The position numbers and the translations under genes are program-made. Shown in pieces: positions 1-12,624 of a DNA stretch of 64,000 bases. How positions within the stretch are numbered: the stretch's first letter is position 1; each line of letters starts with the position of its first letter. The notes under the pieces were generated by a model. That model was not told the origin of the DNA and made no database searches. It saw nothing but the letters and a program-made list of their open reading frames with translations. Source of the DNA: Anarhynchus alexandrinus (taxonomy: Eukaryota > Chordata > Aves > Charadriiformes > Charadriidae); assembly GCA_008711295.1 (NCBI GenBank), contig VUYV01000047.1:384168-448167 (forward strand). The letters are read 5' to 3'.

Positions 1-2114
1 AAAGCTGTAACAGATGCTCAACCACAATAAAAATAATTTCCTTGAAGGATGACAGATAAGTGATACGCACTTTCAGACGCAGCCCTGCAGGGAATGAAAA
101 AGCAAACTGGGGTATGAATTAATGGGTCTGTGTCACCTTAGTTTTTACCAACAGAAAGTGCCAGGGGATTTAGGAGGCAGATGCCAGCACCAAGGTGTGC
201 AGCCTGATGGTGGCCAACACAGGCGGAGGGTCTGTGAAAGGTCCTTGGTCTCTGGGAGAAGGGAGCACCCACCCCCATAATTTAGGATGCACACTGCTGG
301 ACCCATCTCATCTTTGCAAGCCAACACCTTTCATTTATGAAGCTGAACTACCTGGGGTCATCTCTGCTATTTTATTTAAGTAACAGGAAACCCATAACTG
401 CCCAGATGGGGCAACACTCTGCAATTTCAGTAACTGCATAAGCTTAACTGCTCTTGAACGTGATGCACTGAGATGTACCAGGCTGCCCTTCATAGGTAGG
501 GGACCACCACCATGCAGTCATAATTCCTGACCAACTCAACGGGCAGGTCCTTGCCAGGCTCTGGAGCCACTCAGAGCAGCTCACGCCTCTCCATCTGTCA
601 AGGTTTCATCTCGTACAAAACCAAAATGTATTTTTGAGAAGTGGAGCAGGGACAAGACTTCGGTTTCCCACTTTTCCAAAATGGAAATCATCAGACCTTG
701 TGCCCATCACACCCCACACCATGGCCAAACTGCGAATGCTCCCAACTCTGGAGGAGCCATGACGGTGCAACATTCCCCAAACCCAGTTCAGGATCCCCTT
801 ATGGCTTTATGGTGTGACAGGCATTGGTAGGAGACAAAGAAGAAGATAGATCAAGGATATTTCACCTCTCCTCAAGCGAAAGTGCATTGGCACTGGCTTC
901 TCATCTCTCCAAATGACTTCAGTTTTGTGCAGATTATAAAGTGAGTCTCCTGCTCCATAAAAAAGGATCTCTTTGCTCAGGCACAAATTAATGAAAATTA
1001 GTTTCAGTGCTGTATATTACAGTCTCCCTTTAGAACAGAAAGAATTGTTTAAAGGCTTCCATTAGATATTATTGGTTTCTCTGTGTGGTTGAGCAAACGT
1101 TTTTTGTGAAGCTAATAAATCAACATAATTTGACAAAGATTCAAGATATCTGTAAGACTTCCTAGAAATTAAAATCTATTCAGTTGGAGAAGAAAATTAA
1201 GCTAGTGACCTAGGTACAAAAGGAGAGTATTTCAGATATCTAGGCTTTAGTTTTCCTTTCCTGCTATTCATTAGTTTCTTTCATTGGCTCTTAACTCCCT
1301 TAGCTGCAAAGCAAAGCTGGGGCACGTAAACACACCTTTGTACGTATATATTGGCATGTATTTGTATGTTTGACAACATACATATGATCAATCATAACTA
1401 ATTAAATGAATTACAGCTCATTCAAGAAATGAAAATAAAATGCAAGACAAAAAATCCAACTTGAGATCATTTCTTTCTCAACAAATAAATCCCTTCGCAT
1501 GAACGTGTCCATGTGAAAGCCATGCACAAAAGAGGGCATTTTTAGACTTTTTTGGGCAATCTAATATATGAGTTTGTTTTCTGTGAGACCAAACATAAGA
1601 TTAAGTACAAGACCTATGCAATTCAGGCAAACCTTGTTCTCCAAATGCCGGATGCATTCAGTGATGCTTTCCTTCTTGCATTAGGAAAGTCAGAACATAA
1701 ATTTTCCTCCACTTGGGTACCCAACAATGTGGGAGGTTTTTTGTCTAGTTTTTTGGACATGATGTTGGAGAGTGTCTGGGCAGAAACAGCAGAATACTAA
1801 TTCCACAGAAGAGAGTCTGGGATAAGAATAAATGAAGGATGACACTGGAAGAAATCTTACCCGTGGGAAGGAAGGCTTTGGGCAAGGGCTAGAGCAAAGG
1901 CAGGGAACAGGAGGGTGTCCTGGCTTGAGGTAAAACAGAACCAATTTTATTCAGTAACTTCACTTCTTAGCTGGGCCTCTTCTAACTACTGAAATTAATG
2001 GCATATTGTGCAGACAATGTTCACTCTCTCAGAGTGATCAGACCAATGTCTATAGCTGATGCCCAGGGATGGGATGCAGAGAGGCTCTGCTTATACTCAT
2101 TGCTATCACCCCCA
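1..2114. other. Non-coding unique sequence, no gene seen
   Basis: No exon, RNA gene or recognisable transposon was found. Open frames are short (up to about 84 codons), occur on both strands and have no family resemblance. The AT-rich part from about 960 to 1145 is described separately as a possible conserved element. The stretch ends at an assembly gap. Confidence 0.6.
960..1145. promoter_or_regulatory. Candidate conserved non-coding element
   Basis: AT-rich sequence without simple repeats, with clustered homeodomain-type cores: ATTA at 987 and 997 and TAAT at 989, plus further ATTA/TAAT sites up to about 1130. The composition resembles deeply conserved vertebrate enhancers, but conservation cannot be measured from one sequence. 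It could equally be ordinary AT-rich DNA. Confidence 0.2.
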
Positions 2115-2131
2115 NNNNNNNNNNNNNNNNN
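2115..2131. other. Assembly gap (17 N)
   Basis: Seventeen consecutive undetermined bases. The sequence immediately to the right is an LTR-like remnant, so the gap probably hides more of that element or marks a failed join at it. Open frames crossing this point contain undefined residues and carry no information. Confidence 0.99.
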
Positions 2132-2440
2132 GAGGACTCTGTTCGTCTGCCTGTGATCCCCATCCTGAATCCAGATCCGGAATCCAGTTCCCGTCCATCA
2201 CCGAGTCCAGCCTGGGACTGCCCCAGTGCCAGCCGGTGTCGTGATTGTCATCTCGGGAGCTTGATACGGTTTTGTATATATTTTTCATTATTTCTTTTTA
2301 TTTTATTATTAATATTTCATTAAAGTAGTTTAGTTCCTTCTAAACTCCTAAGTCTCTTTTGCCTCCTCTGCCTCTCTCTTTGAAGAGGGGTAAAGGGGAG
2401 CATCTGTCGGTCCCATCTGGGGTCCCCCAGGTCCCCAGTA
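2132..2440 (+). mobile_element. Probable endogenous retrovirus LTR remnant, 5' end lost in gap
   Basis: The block has the order expected for the 3' part of a bird retroviral LTR. A GC-rich part (about 2150-2265) is followed by an AT-rich tract with a TATATA-like core near 2275. An ATTAAA polyadenylation-type signal lies near 2318 within TTTCATTAAAG, and then a pyrimidine-rich stretch ending in CTCTTTGAAGAGG leads into purine-rich sequence. The resemblance to avian ERVL/ERVK-type LTR ends is recalled, not aligned. No gag, pol or env sequence is present, so this would be a solo or partial LTR. Both boundaries are approximate. The alternative is an unrelated AT-rich unique region. Confidence 0.5.
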
Positions 2441-4257
2441 GCCCATTTGGCCTAACCCACAACAGAGGGATGCAGGGGATCTTCTGGGAGAGGAGAGCCA
2501 AGCCAGGCTGCTCCCTCCCTTGACCCAAAATTACTTCTCCAGGAGCTGCGGCTAAAAGACTCACGACTCAGCAGCATCCACCCTTATCCCGTGCAAGCCT
2601 TAAGCTCGGCTCTGCGCCGCAGACCTTCCCGCGTGCTGCTGATACTGAGGGCTTTGCAAACCCACCGCACACAGTGAATCTGCTCAGGACACCAGGTGCT
2701 CCCTGATAAGTCTTATCAAAGCCAAGCGTCCCTGAGCATGGGTGATTTACCTGCAGATCTTCACGCTAGACCTCGTTAACCGAAACGGCCCGCCGCAGCG
2801 ATTATGGGTCATCGTCCCTGTGTGCCACGTGGACAGGGAAAGGGAGAAGGAAACTGTCCTTCACAATTCTGCTCTTTTCCAGATCATGTACCCCCCGGAT
2901 TGGGTCAGAGGAGCATTTCACCCCAATAAACCTCCTCCTCAGCGCTTGGTCTTGCTCAGTAATTGAAGTATGTAGTCAGCTTCTAACCAAAAATGGCGGC
3001 GTACACGAACACTATGCGGGAAAGAAAAATAGCTCTACATAAAGTAGGATTAAATTCAGTGGTTTGCAGAGAAGCAAAAGGTTATCTCAGCTCTCCATCA
3101 AACATAGTTCATATGCAATATGACTCTTCTTACTACCATCCCTCTCTGTACATGCATCCGGGTGTCTGCAAGACTTTGATATCCATAGGAAGAAGTGCTC
3201 CCAATTATCAATCAATTTTTATCCTCAAGTGTAATTAACCTCACTATCCTTTCATTTACAACGACACCGAAATCAGAGGTGGGCTGCTGGAGTTCAGCAG
3301 CAAAGGTCTGTGTCTATCTGTGATCAAAGCACCCAGGATATTATTTCTGTGCTTATTCTAAATCTCTATCTGCACTCTTACAAGTGATTTGCAGAGAGGG
3401 GGTCGACACCAATGTGAACAGATTGCTAAAAATTGGGCTGTTGGTCCAGTTTACAAAAGCATGCAGAGCTACAGCTGATATCATGTCTCCTGCTGTGAAA
3501 AAGTCAAATAATTCAACATTAAGTTTCCACTCAAATTGGAATAATAAGTCAGAATCTCAATTTTGCCATGAAATGAAATAGTGTAAGAACCGTTTAGTAT
3601 TGTCCTTACACCTCTGCTTTTGATGAGGTCAGAACATTTCTTGTAGGTCAAATTTTTTAAAGTTTCATTTCATTCTGCTTTTTGCCCTGGCTTTATCATT
3701 TTGACTTTTACATGACGCACAGCATCCCTGAAGAGTTAAAATAACAAAGCTGAAGCAAAACGTCCTGACGATGCCCTTAGGCGCTCTCACAGAAGAAGGA
3801 TTTAAAAACACAGCATCAGAACATCCTCCATCAGAAAACTGCCAGCCCAGCCCAGCCCTGCTCACCGGCGGCGGCGGCTCCCAGTAATATTCGCTCGTCT
3901 ACCACCGTGGGCCTGGCGTTCTCTTGAAAAATTACTCCCACTAAAGAAAGAGTTTCTGGAAACCCAGCTTTTTAATGCGCCGCGCCGAAGCACAGTCTAA
4001 CAAAGAAAAATCATCTGTGTGAGGAGCAGGTCTAAATAAAAGCAATCAATTACTTCTCTTGTACTTAATAGCGTAGACGTCAAAGCAGTACCAACAAGCT
4101 CTTAGTATGGTGTAAAAAAAAATAAAAACCACTATATACTAAGGACAATTACAGCAAAAACTTGGCTGCAATTCAATTTATTTAAAGTTATAAATCCTTG
4201 TCTCATGCGTCCCCCAACAGTGGAGCTCTAAATTCTTTATGGATGAAATTAAGCACT
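2441..4257. other. Non-coding unique sequence, no gene seen
   Basis: No recognisable gene or repeat. Between about 2580 and 2830 the GC and CpG content rises slightly, and a short CGG run (about 3865-3876) is followed by a few CpGs to about 3990. Both are too short and too sparse to be called CpG islands. An open frame at 2742-2966 has no recognisable domain. Confidence 0.55.
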
Positions 4258-4372
4258 CTTATCCCTATTTTACATATGGGAAACTGAGCCAGGCATAATT
4301 AATTAGCCAGAAGGCTGGAGGTCAGGGGGGAATCAAGGTTCCCAAGTCCTAAGTCAGGACTCTGTCCATCAG
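4258..4372 (-). mobile_element. MIR-like SINE remnant
   Basis: Read on the plus strand, the block runs ATCCCTATTTTACA, GGGAAACTGAG, then AGTCCTAAGTCAGGACTCTG. This is the reverse-complement layout of an ancient MIR/CORE-SINE: 'counts above a gradient' region, AAACTGAGG, then the 'gactcctgactc' segment near the tRNA-derived half. It is heavily diverged, with small indels, as expected for an element that predates the bird/mammal split. Assigned by recalled consensus, not alignment. Confidence 0.55.
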
Positions 4373-4457
4373 GAATGGTCCCTCAAGCTGAAAAGGATGG
4401 TTGCCCATAAAACCACGCAGGTTTAAATAACAGACCTATAGGGGACTACAGAGTCTT

Positions 4458-4498
4458 TGCTCTCGTGCTCTCTCGCTCTCTCTTTCTACCTCTTTCTT
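4458..4498. repeat. Imperfect CT-rich simple repeat
   Basis: A pyrimidine tract of CT and CTCG units grading into CTTT/TTT, interrupted by single purines. It is a short microsatellite with no further structure. Confidence 0.85.
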
Positions 4499-6675
4499 TT
4501 TAAATTTTATGTCACAAGAAGAATGAAACTTAAAAATATTCATGTTCCTACAAGACTTTTCATTACAGTCGCATCACAAGACCATTTTTTGAGAGAAATG
4601 CTGAAGAAGCAAGTGCCAGAGATAAGATAGAGAGAAAACGCAGGGAGTTAGTCTCTTTTTATACTGCCATATTTTATGCCTTAATAGTCCACTACACAGC
4701 TGAATTTCTGTTTCCACGCTCCCAGATGCTCACTCAGGTGCCAAAAATGCATGAAGGCAAACCATTCTGCCTGTTTTATCTTATCAGAACTCCTCGTTTC
4801 TGCCAACGTGGCCCAGTTAAGATCAACTATTTGTGGAGCTGCCTAAGCCAGACCTGAGCGAGGTGGCACCAGAGATGGTGCAAAACAGTTCAAAAGCCTC
4901 TCCAAGACCCAGCAGGGTCTTCTTTCTTTAGCTGAAAATAGGGAAAAGGGCTGGAAGAGGTCATCGGGATCACTGGATTTTCCTGACATCCAGGCCACAT
5001 ATTTAGTGCAAAAGATTCTTCAGGAAAATCAGCATCCAGCAGTGAGGAGGTCCTTGGTCTCCATGTGGTAGTGCTTAGCAGTGTAAAACCAAGCCACTAT
5101 CATCCAGCCAAGCAGAGTAAAACACAGGTCTGGAAACAAGCAGGACCAGTGGTGACAACATGAAGGGTTGAGTTAGGAGCCTTCTTCAAGCTCATGGTCT
5201 TGGGACAGTTGGGGTCTGGTGAAGCCCAGGGGGATGGGGACAGGCCATCGCGTCCCCTTTCCAGGCTGCCACGTGCCCTGCAGCTCTGAAGATGACGCCG
5301 TGACCAGGGCCACCAGCAGCACTGATGGGAAGGAGATGCGTAAGGACAAAGCTATTTCTGGAATAGCCAGGAGGACTGAGAGGAGTCTGCAGATTAAGAA
5401 AGGCTTGATGTGCAAAGAAGATAAAATCTCTGATCAAAAACAATTTAGGGGAGACTTGTAACATGCCAAGAACTGGAGGCTTGGTGCAGAACTGCATCTC
5501 CACAGGGGAGAGGGCTGACCCCGCCGGTGGGTCCTGACCCCTTCACGTTCAGCAAGGCCCTTCAGCCCTCTTCAGCCTTCTCTTTGCTGCTATGGAAAAT
5601 GCTGCAAACGTGGGAAAACACCAGCCACAGCTGTTATATCTAAAAGCAACATAATTGTGAGTCTTAGCCACACGAGCCACTGCTCCGGGTTTGCCTTTCC
5701 AGCCATTACTCTTCATTAATCCTGCTGCCCCGTTCATCGGGCTGAGAACTCCTCCAGAGGATTTGAATTAAGCAGGTGGTCTCCTTTAAGGATGGAGCTG
5801 GAACTGAATAAATTGGGAGAGTGCATTATGAGAGCAGGACTGACGCACAGCACAGCATCCTCATTTATCTGGTTCAAAGTTTGTTTAGTGGTTTGTTGGT
5901 TTTTTTTTTTTTACAGGAGACTCAGCTGTTTAATTCTTTCCCGTGGGCAAACTCCAGAGGTAATGGACAAAATGCCAGGGTGAACACAGAAAAATGATGA
6001 CATCCCCCAACAGAATAAATACATTTTTTTTTTACAAAAATAAAGAAATAAATAGAATTAGGAACGGCTCCGCAGGCTGCAGACTGGCTCAGCCACCCGA
6101 GTGGAAGCAGGCTGGGAATGCTGCACAAAACCTCTCCGGGAGCCAAAAAGCAAGAGGAACAAATGGGTTTGCAGTAGGAAAATCTTTCTGATGCAGCACA
6201 ATTCTACAGGCACCAACTGCACATGTGGGATGGGATAGAATAAGTTGGAGTGTTTTTATAAAGCTTCCTCTGGTCCTTCATCGTGCACCAAAGCACCAGG
6301 GGAACACATCGGATGCTCTGCCTGTGCCAACACCATACACAGAGCATCGGTGTGGGCAAGGAGAGGGGGGAAAAATGGGTAGGTTATTGCCACAAGGGCT
6401 TGTACTGCCCCAGGGCACAGGTTGGGTGATTGCCCCATGCAGAGGTGGAGACCTGGGTGTGAACGGTGCCCAAGGGACATGGGTGCCCACATCCCTACCT
6501 CGTCACTTAGGGGGTGAGGCAGCCCCATGTTCCCAGTGCTCCATGCAGATGGAATAACATTATTCCACCACCCACCACACTCCTTCCCTGAGCTTCTCTG
6601 CATGCGGGACAGATCAAACCAAGCTTGGCTGAGTCTCACACACCTCCCCTGGGTTGTGCATGGGATGATCCTATT
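4499..6675. other. Non-coding unique sequence, no gene seen
   Basis: Overlapping open frames on both strands around 5170-5500 and 6225-6640 (up to 127 codons) reflect locally GC-rich sequence with few stops. They have no domain, no start context and no splice logic. A T12-13 run occurs at about 5900-5912 and a T9-10 run near 6026. Nothing else was recognised. Confidence 0.55.
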
Positions 6676-7084
6676 AAGACAGGCTGAGAAAGTTGGCGTT
6701 GTTCAGCCTGGAGAAGAGAAGGCTCTGGGGAGACCTTAGAGCCCCTTCCAGTCCCTAAAGGGGCTCCAGGAAAGCTGGGGAAGGACTCTTGATCAGGTAG
6801 TGGAGTGATAGGACAAGGGGTAATGATTCTAAACTGTAAAAGGGGAGGTTTAGATGAGATATTGGAAATAAATTCTTTACTGTGCAGGTGGCGAGACACT
6901 GTCCCAGGTTGCCCAGAGAAGTTGTAGATGCCCCATCCCTGGAGGTGTTCAAGGCCAGGTTGGACGGGGCTTGGAGCAACCTGGTCTGGTGGGAGGTGTC
7001 CCTGCCCATGGCAGGGGGGTTGGAACTGGTTGATCTGTAAGGTCCCTTCCAACCCAAACTATTCTCTGATTTTATGACTCTATG
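6676..7084 (+). mobile_element. CR1 LINE fragment, 5' truncated, diverged
   Basis: A 5'-truncated CR1 starting within the C-terminal coding part of ORF2 (the segment around TTCAGCCTGGAGAAGAGAAGG) and running through to the 3' end. The hallmark stretches are CCAGGTTGCCCAGAGAAGTT, CCATCCCTGGAGGTGTTCAA and CTGGTGGGAGGTGTCC. It ends in three degenerate copies of the terminal octamer (ATTCTCTG 7061-7068, ATTTTATG 7069-7076, ACTCTATG 7077-7084). The reading frame is broken by small indels and the octamers are mutated, so it is older than the copies at 11.2, 25.0 and 44.3 kb. It is not functional. Confidence 0.95.
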
Positions 7085-9164
7085 TGCAGAATGTAGTTTC
7101 ATCCCCAGAGCACCTGGAGGTCACTAAATGCTTTGGTACAAGGGGAGGTTGAAAGCCAACTCCTTCTTGATCCACTCACACCAACGCAGGGAGGCAGCTC
7201 CTGACTGTGGGTCCTTGACTAAATAGCGAGACCCAAAGATGGACACTAAAGCTGCAGATTGAGTGGCAGTCAGTGGAAATCAGTGTTTGGGGCTGTGGAC
7301 AATGCACAAGAGGCAGTTACTCCTCAAGCATGGAAGCCTGGAAATCAGAAGTGCCAACGTTTCCATAAACCACACAGCAGCTCTACAGGAAAATACGGGC
7401 CCAATGCAAAAGTTGTGAGTGCAAGTTCATGGCCTTTTTCTTCTATAGAAAGAAGTGAAAATCAACAGATCAAAAAGCAGTTTTTTTCTGAACGTGGTGG
7501 AAATGGCCACAGAGCAGGTCCAAAGCAGCAACCAGAAACATCGCTGTCGCTTAGAGGGAAGGGCTGTGCTCTTGCTATCCCACTTTCCCTGAGCTATGAC
7601 AGTTTCCCATCAGGATTGGGATGCTTATGATTAAGAGCTCTTGGTCCACCCACTCTTTTGACTCCTGGCTCTTGTCCCAGAGCTCAAATACCAGGAAGGA
7701 ACGACCCAAAAGGGATGCTCTGTGCTCAGCAGCACGGAACAGAAAACACTAGACTAAAAAAAAAGAAAAATAAAAAACCCAAAAAAACTATGGAAGGCAT
7801 AAGAGATGGCCAAACATTTCTGCATGACGGAGTGCCCAAGTGGAAAGATTGTTCACACAAGGCTCTGACCAAACCTCAGCCTGAACCTTTAGCAGAAAAT
7901 AACTCAGATATCTACGTGATGGTGATGGAGGGAAGGGGAGGGGGTTCCTTCCTGTCTATACAGGCAAATATATAGGAGCAATCACAGTGAGCCCCTCTTA
8001 CATTGCTTGGTCCCTCTTAGACATTGATTCCTCCTCACCACAGAACTCCTTTTACAGGTCCTGCCCTTTTCATCTCTCCTGACCCATCCTGGCCCACTCG
8101 AGCTGGCTCCTCTAGCCTGCAAGTGAGCACCCCACATTCACACCAGGTGGGTGCAGAGGGATCCCAGGCATTGCATGGATGATAAGAAATCACTCAAGCA
8201 GCTCTTTGGCACCACGGCCCCAGTGCTTGTGGCACAGGGAAGCAGGTTTCACTGGGAAAATACTTCTATATTGTCGTATGCTCCGAGCTGCACGTGAAAC
8301 TTCAGCTTGGTAGGTCATTGCCTGTAAAGCAGTAATTATATTCTTCACAATACTGGGAAGCGGGCCATGATTGCCTGGTGATTAGGAGAAGCAATTTGCA
8401 ACCAAAACTAAGCATTGCTCCAAATAAATTGGGTAGGTGGCTACAAAGCCCAGGCTCTTCTGTTGTAATCTTAATGAGGATGCAGTTACAGCAGGTGAGT
8501 GTAGGAATTTCGTTTTCCGAGAGCATTTCATTTTCCAAGGATAACAGACCACAGAACGGCCTTCCAGATGATGAAGCTGACGCATGGGACCAGGGGACAC
8601 ATTTCTAAGGGACCAGGGATCTGACTAAGAAGCAGCACGAGGCAAAAAGTAAAAGAAGCCCTGAGCCACAAGGCCAGATGATGAATCATTCAAAAACTAT
8701 CTGTTAAAAGCCCAGAGGATTTGTTTACCTGCTGTTCTTGAGTTATATAGTGATGCCACCTTGAACTTGGAGGAAACAAGCTACATTAGCAAAAACCCTT
8801 GTTATTTGTCACTGTTAAGCACGTCCAGCCTCATCGCTCTGTTCGTACCTTCACTTTTACTTCGCAAGATCTAACACTTCAAACTGCTTAACCAGGTTTT
8901 TGTTCCCTTTGAATTCACAGTCTGTGGAGCCCGAGAGTCAGACCAAGGTCTCGCCTCCATCGTGGTTCACGCACCGGCGCACCTTGGCCATGCTCTGGGT
9001 CCGCAACCACTCGTGCTCTCCCAGGGTGCTCTGGCAGCAGCCAGGAGTTATCGCTGAGCACTAAGTACCTGCAGTTTAAAATCACAAACTGAGGAGTAAG
9101 AGTATTATGGTGTCAGAAGAGAACAATTTAAAATACATGGTAGCAAAGCATCGGCCTTGCACTG
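7085..9164. other. Non-coding unique sequence, no gene seen
   Basis: Mixed-composition sequence with an A-rich low-complexity stretch at about 7757-7790. Open frames at 7259-7630 and 7658-7975 have ordinary chance composition and no recognisable product. A slightly CpG-richer patch at about 8930-9030 has no promoter features. Confidence 0.55.
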
Positions 9165-9475
9165 TCTTATGCTGCTCATTGGAATTAGATCATCATTTTT
9201 ATTCCATAGATCATGTGTTATTTTACTAAAGCTTTCTGTAAATGAGCCTTTACAAATTCACAGGCAGAGGTCTTATCTTCATTCCTTAAATTAAAAAGAA
9301 TCAATTTAATGTTATGGCAAACAACGGATAGCTGGCGAAGGAGTTCACTTGTGTGGAGACAAAGACTAATTGGAAACCTCTCCCTTCCAGTTCTGCTTTG
9401 CGCTACTAATCAGGATCATAACTCCATACGAGCACGGCTGCGGACGAAGAGTGGCTGTGGGATCAGGGCACAAAA
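9165..9475. promoter_or_regulatory. Candidate conserved non-coding element
   Basis: Non-repetitive AT-rich sequence with several ATTA/TAAT cores and retained CpGs toward the right end (about 9395-9455). It lies between featureless unique stretches. Enhancer-like by composition only. Confidence 0.25.
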
Positions 9476-11161
9476 GGTTAATTAAAACACTCAGACAAGA
9501 ACGAGGAAGATGATTGTAAAGCAACCCCAAGCAGCAGAACTACCTTTAGCTCTGCAGGATATTCTACAGCTGGTCTTTGCTAAATGAAACACTATTTTTA
9601 CATCGCCATAAATGACATTTAATTGTTTTGTTTGCCGCAGGATTTGCTGCATTGCCGTCTTCTTTCCATTCCAAATTTCACTGGACTTTCTCTGAATTCC
9701 TTGTGATGCCTTTTGTTTTTTCCCCTCTTTTTTTGGCTGAGTTTTGCTGAGCTGAATCACCGCAGGGACTACGCCAGCCGCTCACTTGGTGTTTATGGCT
9801 ACGTGCCTCCTACTAAGGACACTGGGCATATTTTGAGATCCTCTTTCAAAAGCCCTCACCAGCTGTCATCGCCGCATCTCTCTTCTCCAACTGATCTCCT
9901 TCTCTACCTCCAGACACACAAACTCTCAGACAATCTGTTATAAAACTGTCGCTTGCTCCTCTGCTGCACGGTCCCCATCCCCAGCACAGGAAGATGCCAC
10001 AGAGCTGAAAGAAGCTTTTGTTTTATTTTGTTTTACTTTTTTTTTCTTTTTTTGTTTTGAGGGGTTTTTTGGTTTAGTTGTTGTTGTTGTTTAATGTTAA
10101 AGGCAGTACAGAAAGCCTGTGACACCCTGGGCTCTCTGCTAACGAAGGGGCCATCATGCTCTCACCATGCCAGACCAGTGCAGGGCACCAGGGAAGGACT
10201 GCACCATCCCCACACAGCTGTGCAGCAATCACTTCCAGATGTTTTTCTTTGGGGGTTTCCTTTTTTTCCCCCATCCTGAGCCTTAGTTTTGGCAACACAA
10301 AACACCTGTCTTGTCCCAATTGAGCAGTCCCAAAAGAGAAACCTGAAGTGTTTCAGTCACCTGAAAATCAAATGGTCCATAAGCCACCATTGAATATTGA
10401 GATTTAATCTCTCCCCAAGTACTGACACCTTACCTAAACCCTGTAGGAGTGAGACTTCTCTACAGTTAAGTTTAATTATGGTATCACTTTTATTGTACCG
10501 TGTGAAGTCTCCTTTGTATTGACACAAACTCAATCCAACAACCAGAAATTTATTGCCTTTACTTTAAGCTATAAACAGGCTTTGTTTTTTAATAAAACCA
10601 TATGTTGCAATCTGTTGTGAAGCAGGACATCCCCACTAGGCCAAATGCAAACAATGCCGAAAAAATCCCAATATAGCTAAAATCCCATCCTAGCTTGTTT
10701 TCAGGAGCGAGAGTCTCTGTGGGATCCCTTCAGCCAGATGGAGATGGCTACCGCGTGGGCTGAGCCGGGCAGCGAGACTCCGACAGCGTGGGAAGAACGA
10801 GTCCCTTCCAGCACATGGTCCCTCTCTGCCTGGAACAGACATCCAAAGCGGATGAGGTGAATCCTAACCCAAAAACACCTATTCTCAGCCACTGGTACAG
10901 AAGGAGCTGGGGCCGTCTCGGTGTGGCAGGGAAGTCTGCAGCCCATGGGTCAGCCAGACACATCCTATGGGACAAATCACTGCTGCTGAATGAAAGCACT
11001 AAAGGAGACTGGTACCCAGGTCCACGTGGAGCAATGGGGAACATGGAGCACCGAACCCTCCCACTACAGGGTGCTCACACGCCTTCACTGCGCCAGCCCA
11101 AAGGATGCTTCCTTTGCTATGCCAACACGTTAGCCAGGGAACAGTAACAAAACCAGAAAAA
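9476..11161. other. Non-coding unique sequence with a T/G-rich low-complexity tract
   Basis: From about 10018 to 10092 there is a T-rich stretch (TTTTATTTTG, TTTTTTTT) ending in five TTG units at about 10077-10091. The rest is unique. Open frames around 10700-11150 occur on both strands in locally GC-rich DNA and are not supported as genes. Confidence 0.55.
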
Positions 11162-11445
11162 TATAGTGATAGGACGAGGGGGAATGGCTTCAAACTGGAG
11201 AAGGGCAGGTTTAGATTGAACATTAGGAAGAAGTTTTTCACTGTGAGGGTGGTGAGGCACTGGCACAGGTTGCCCAGAGAGGTCGTTGAGGCCCCATCCC
11301 TGGAGGTGTTCAAGGCCAGGCTGGAGGTGGCCTTGGGCAGCCTGGTCTGGTGGGAGGTGTCCCTACCTATGGCAGGGGGGTTGGAACTCGGTGATCTTCA
11401 AGGTCCTTTCCAACCTAAACCATTCTATGATTCTATGATTCTATG
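11162..11445 (+). mobile_element. CR1 LINE 3' fragment, relatively young
   Basis: A short 5'-truncated CR1 covering the last part of ORF2 and the 3' end. It begins near AGTGATAGGACGAGGGGGAA and ends in three perfect tandem ATTCTATG octamers (11422-11445). The ORF2 frame is still open through the whole fragment, with residues such as [27 protein letters not shown] and GPFQPKPF visible. It closely matches the copies at 25.0, 33.3 and 44.3 kb, which suggests one subfamily. It cannot mobilise because most of the element is missing. Confidence 0.97.
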
Positions 11446-12624
11446 GCTAAACACCATGTAAGAGGTTCACTCATCTCCTACTTTCCACTAACAGCTACCT
11501 GGGTACGCTGAAATAATTGTACACTTTGATGAAGGGAGGTGTCACAGGGCCAGCGGCAGAGCACTGAGTGCTACAAAGCAGGCTCCAGGAGCAGAAGGAA
11601 ATCCCATGACAAGCAAGCACATCTGGATCAGATCAGAGCTCAGAGCAGGTTCAAGACAAGAGGGACCCCACGAGCCGGGCTGAGGAGCAGCCGTTCGGCT
11701 CTCGCTCCCCCGCAGCAGCAGCAACCACCTTCCCTCCCCCTGAATCCCGCTTCCCCCGAAATGCCGAGCAACAGAGAGAAAAAACATTTTGCCTTTCTTG
11801 CCTTGTCAATGCTGTGAGCACTTCTCCCTTTGTCAGGATTTAAAGTTAATCAAAAGATTTTACTCCCTTTTATTTCTTTAAACCCCAGAATTTATATATA
11901 GCCGACTGCTTCTTTTTGCGTAGGAAAAAAAAATGAACCCTCCAACACATCCTTTTCATTCTGATCTTTCCTGATCGATACAAATCCCCCGAATCCTTAC
12001 CTCTCTGTTTGGAACAGTTCATCACATTCATCATTAAGGCCGAGTCTTACAGCATCAACCTGGTTATCCCAGTTGACTTCCTCAACTTTATCAAAACCAC
12101 ACCAACTTGTCAAATACATCCCAGGCATGGTCCTGTGCCAGTGCAAGTCTGACAAATTGATCGAGGTGTTCGAGGGATAAATAGATACATTATTTTTTGG
12201 TGAATATTTGAACCTCCTTTTTGTTGTCAGAAACCCAAAGCCTTTTCCAGTAGGTCTACCTGTTTTTTTCCAGTCTGATGGTTAGGAGGACACTGATGTC
12301 CTCAACAACTTCTTTGCTATATAAGGAGCAAGTACAGATTATGAAAGGCAATCTCTGAGTGAATTAGGGGCCTGTGGTGATGTGGAGGTTACAAGTCAGC
12401 CTCTAAACAATGTAGAAGGGTGACTTTGGTACTTATGGGGAGGACAATACAATGGGTCTCTGTCAATACATCCATCCTCACATCCTGCGGTGGGTAAATA
12501 CATCCTGATTTGGGCGTAGGAGGAAGGGGACTGAAATATCCTCCCGCACACCCTCCTCAATGTTCTGGTGATGACTTCTGTAGAGACCTGCAATTATAGT
12601 CATCTTGTTTGCCATTGTGCCTTT
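11446..12624. other. Non-coding unique sequence, no gene seen
   Basis: No repeat or gene was recognised. Frames at 11539-11817 arise from a purine-rich then C-rich patch and have no domain. Confidence 0.55.

Noticed and set aside
2742..2966. Possible exon in a slightly CpG-richer patch
   Set aside because: No splice-site pair around the frame and no recognisable protein. Composition alone is insufficient.
3860..3990. CpG island or promoter suggested by CGG run and GCGCCGCGCCG
   Set aside because: Only about 130 bases and few CpGs, far below island length.
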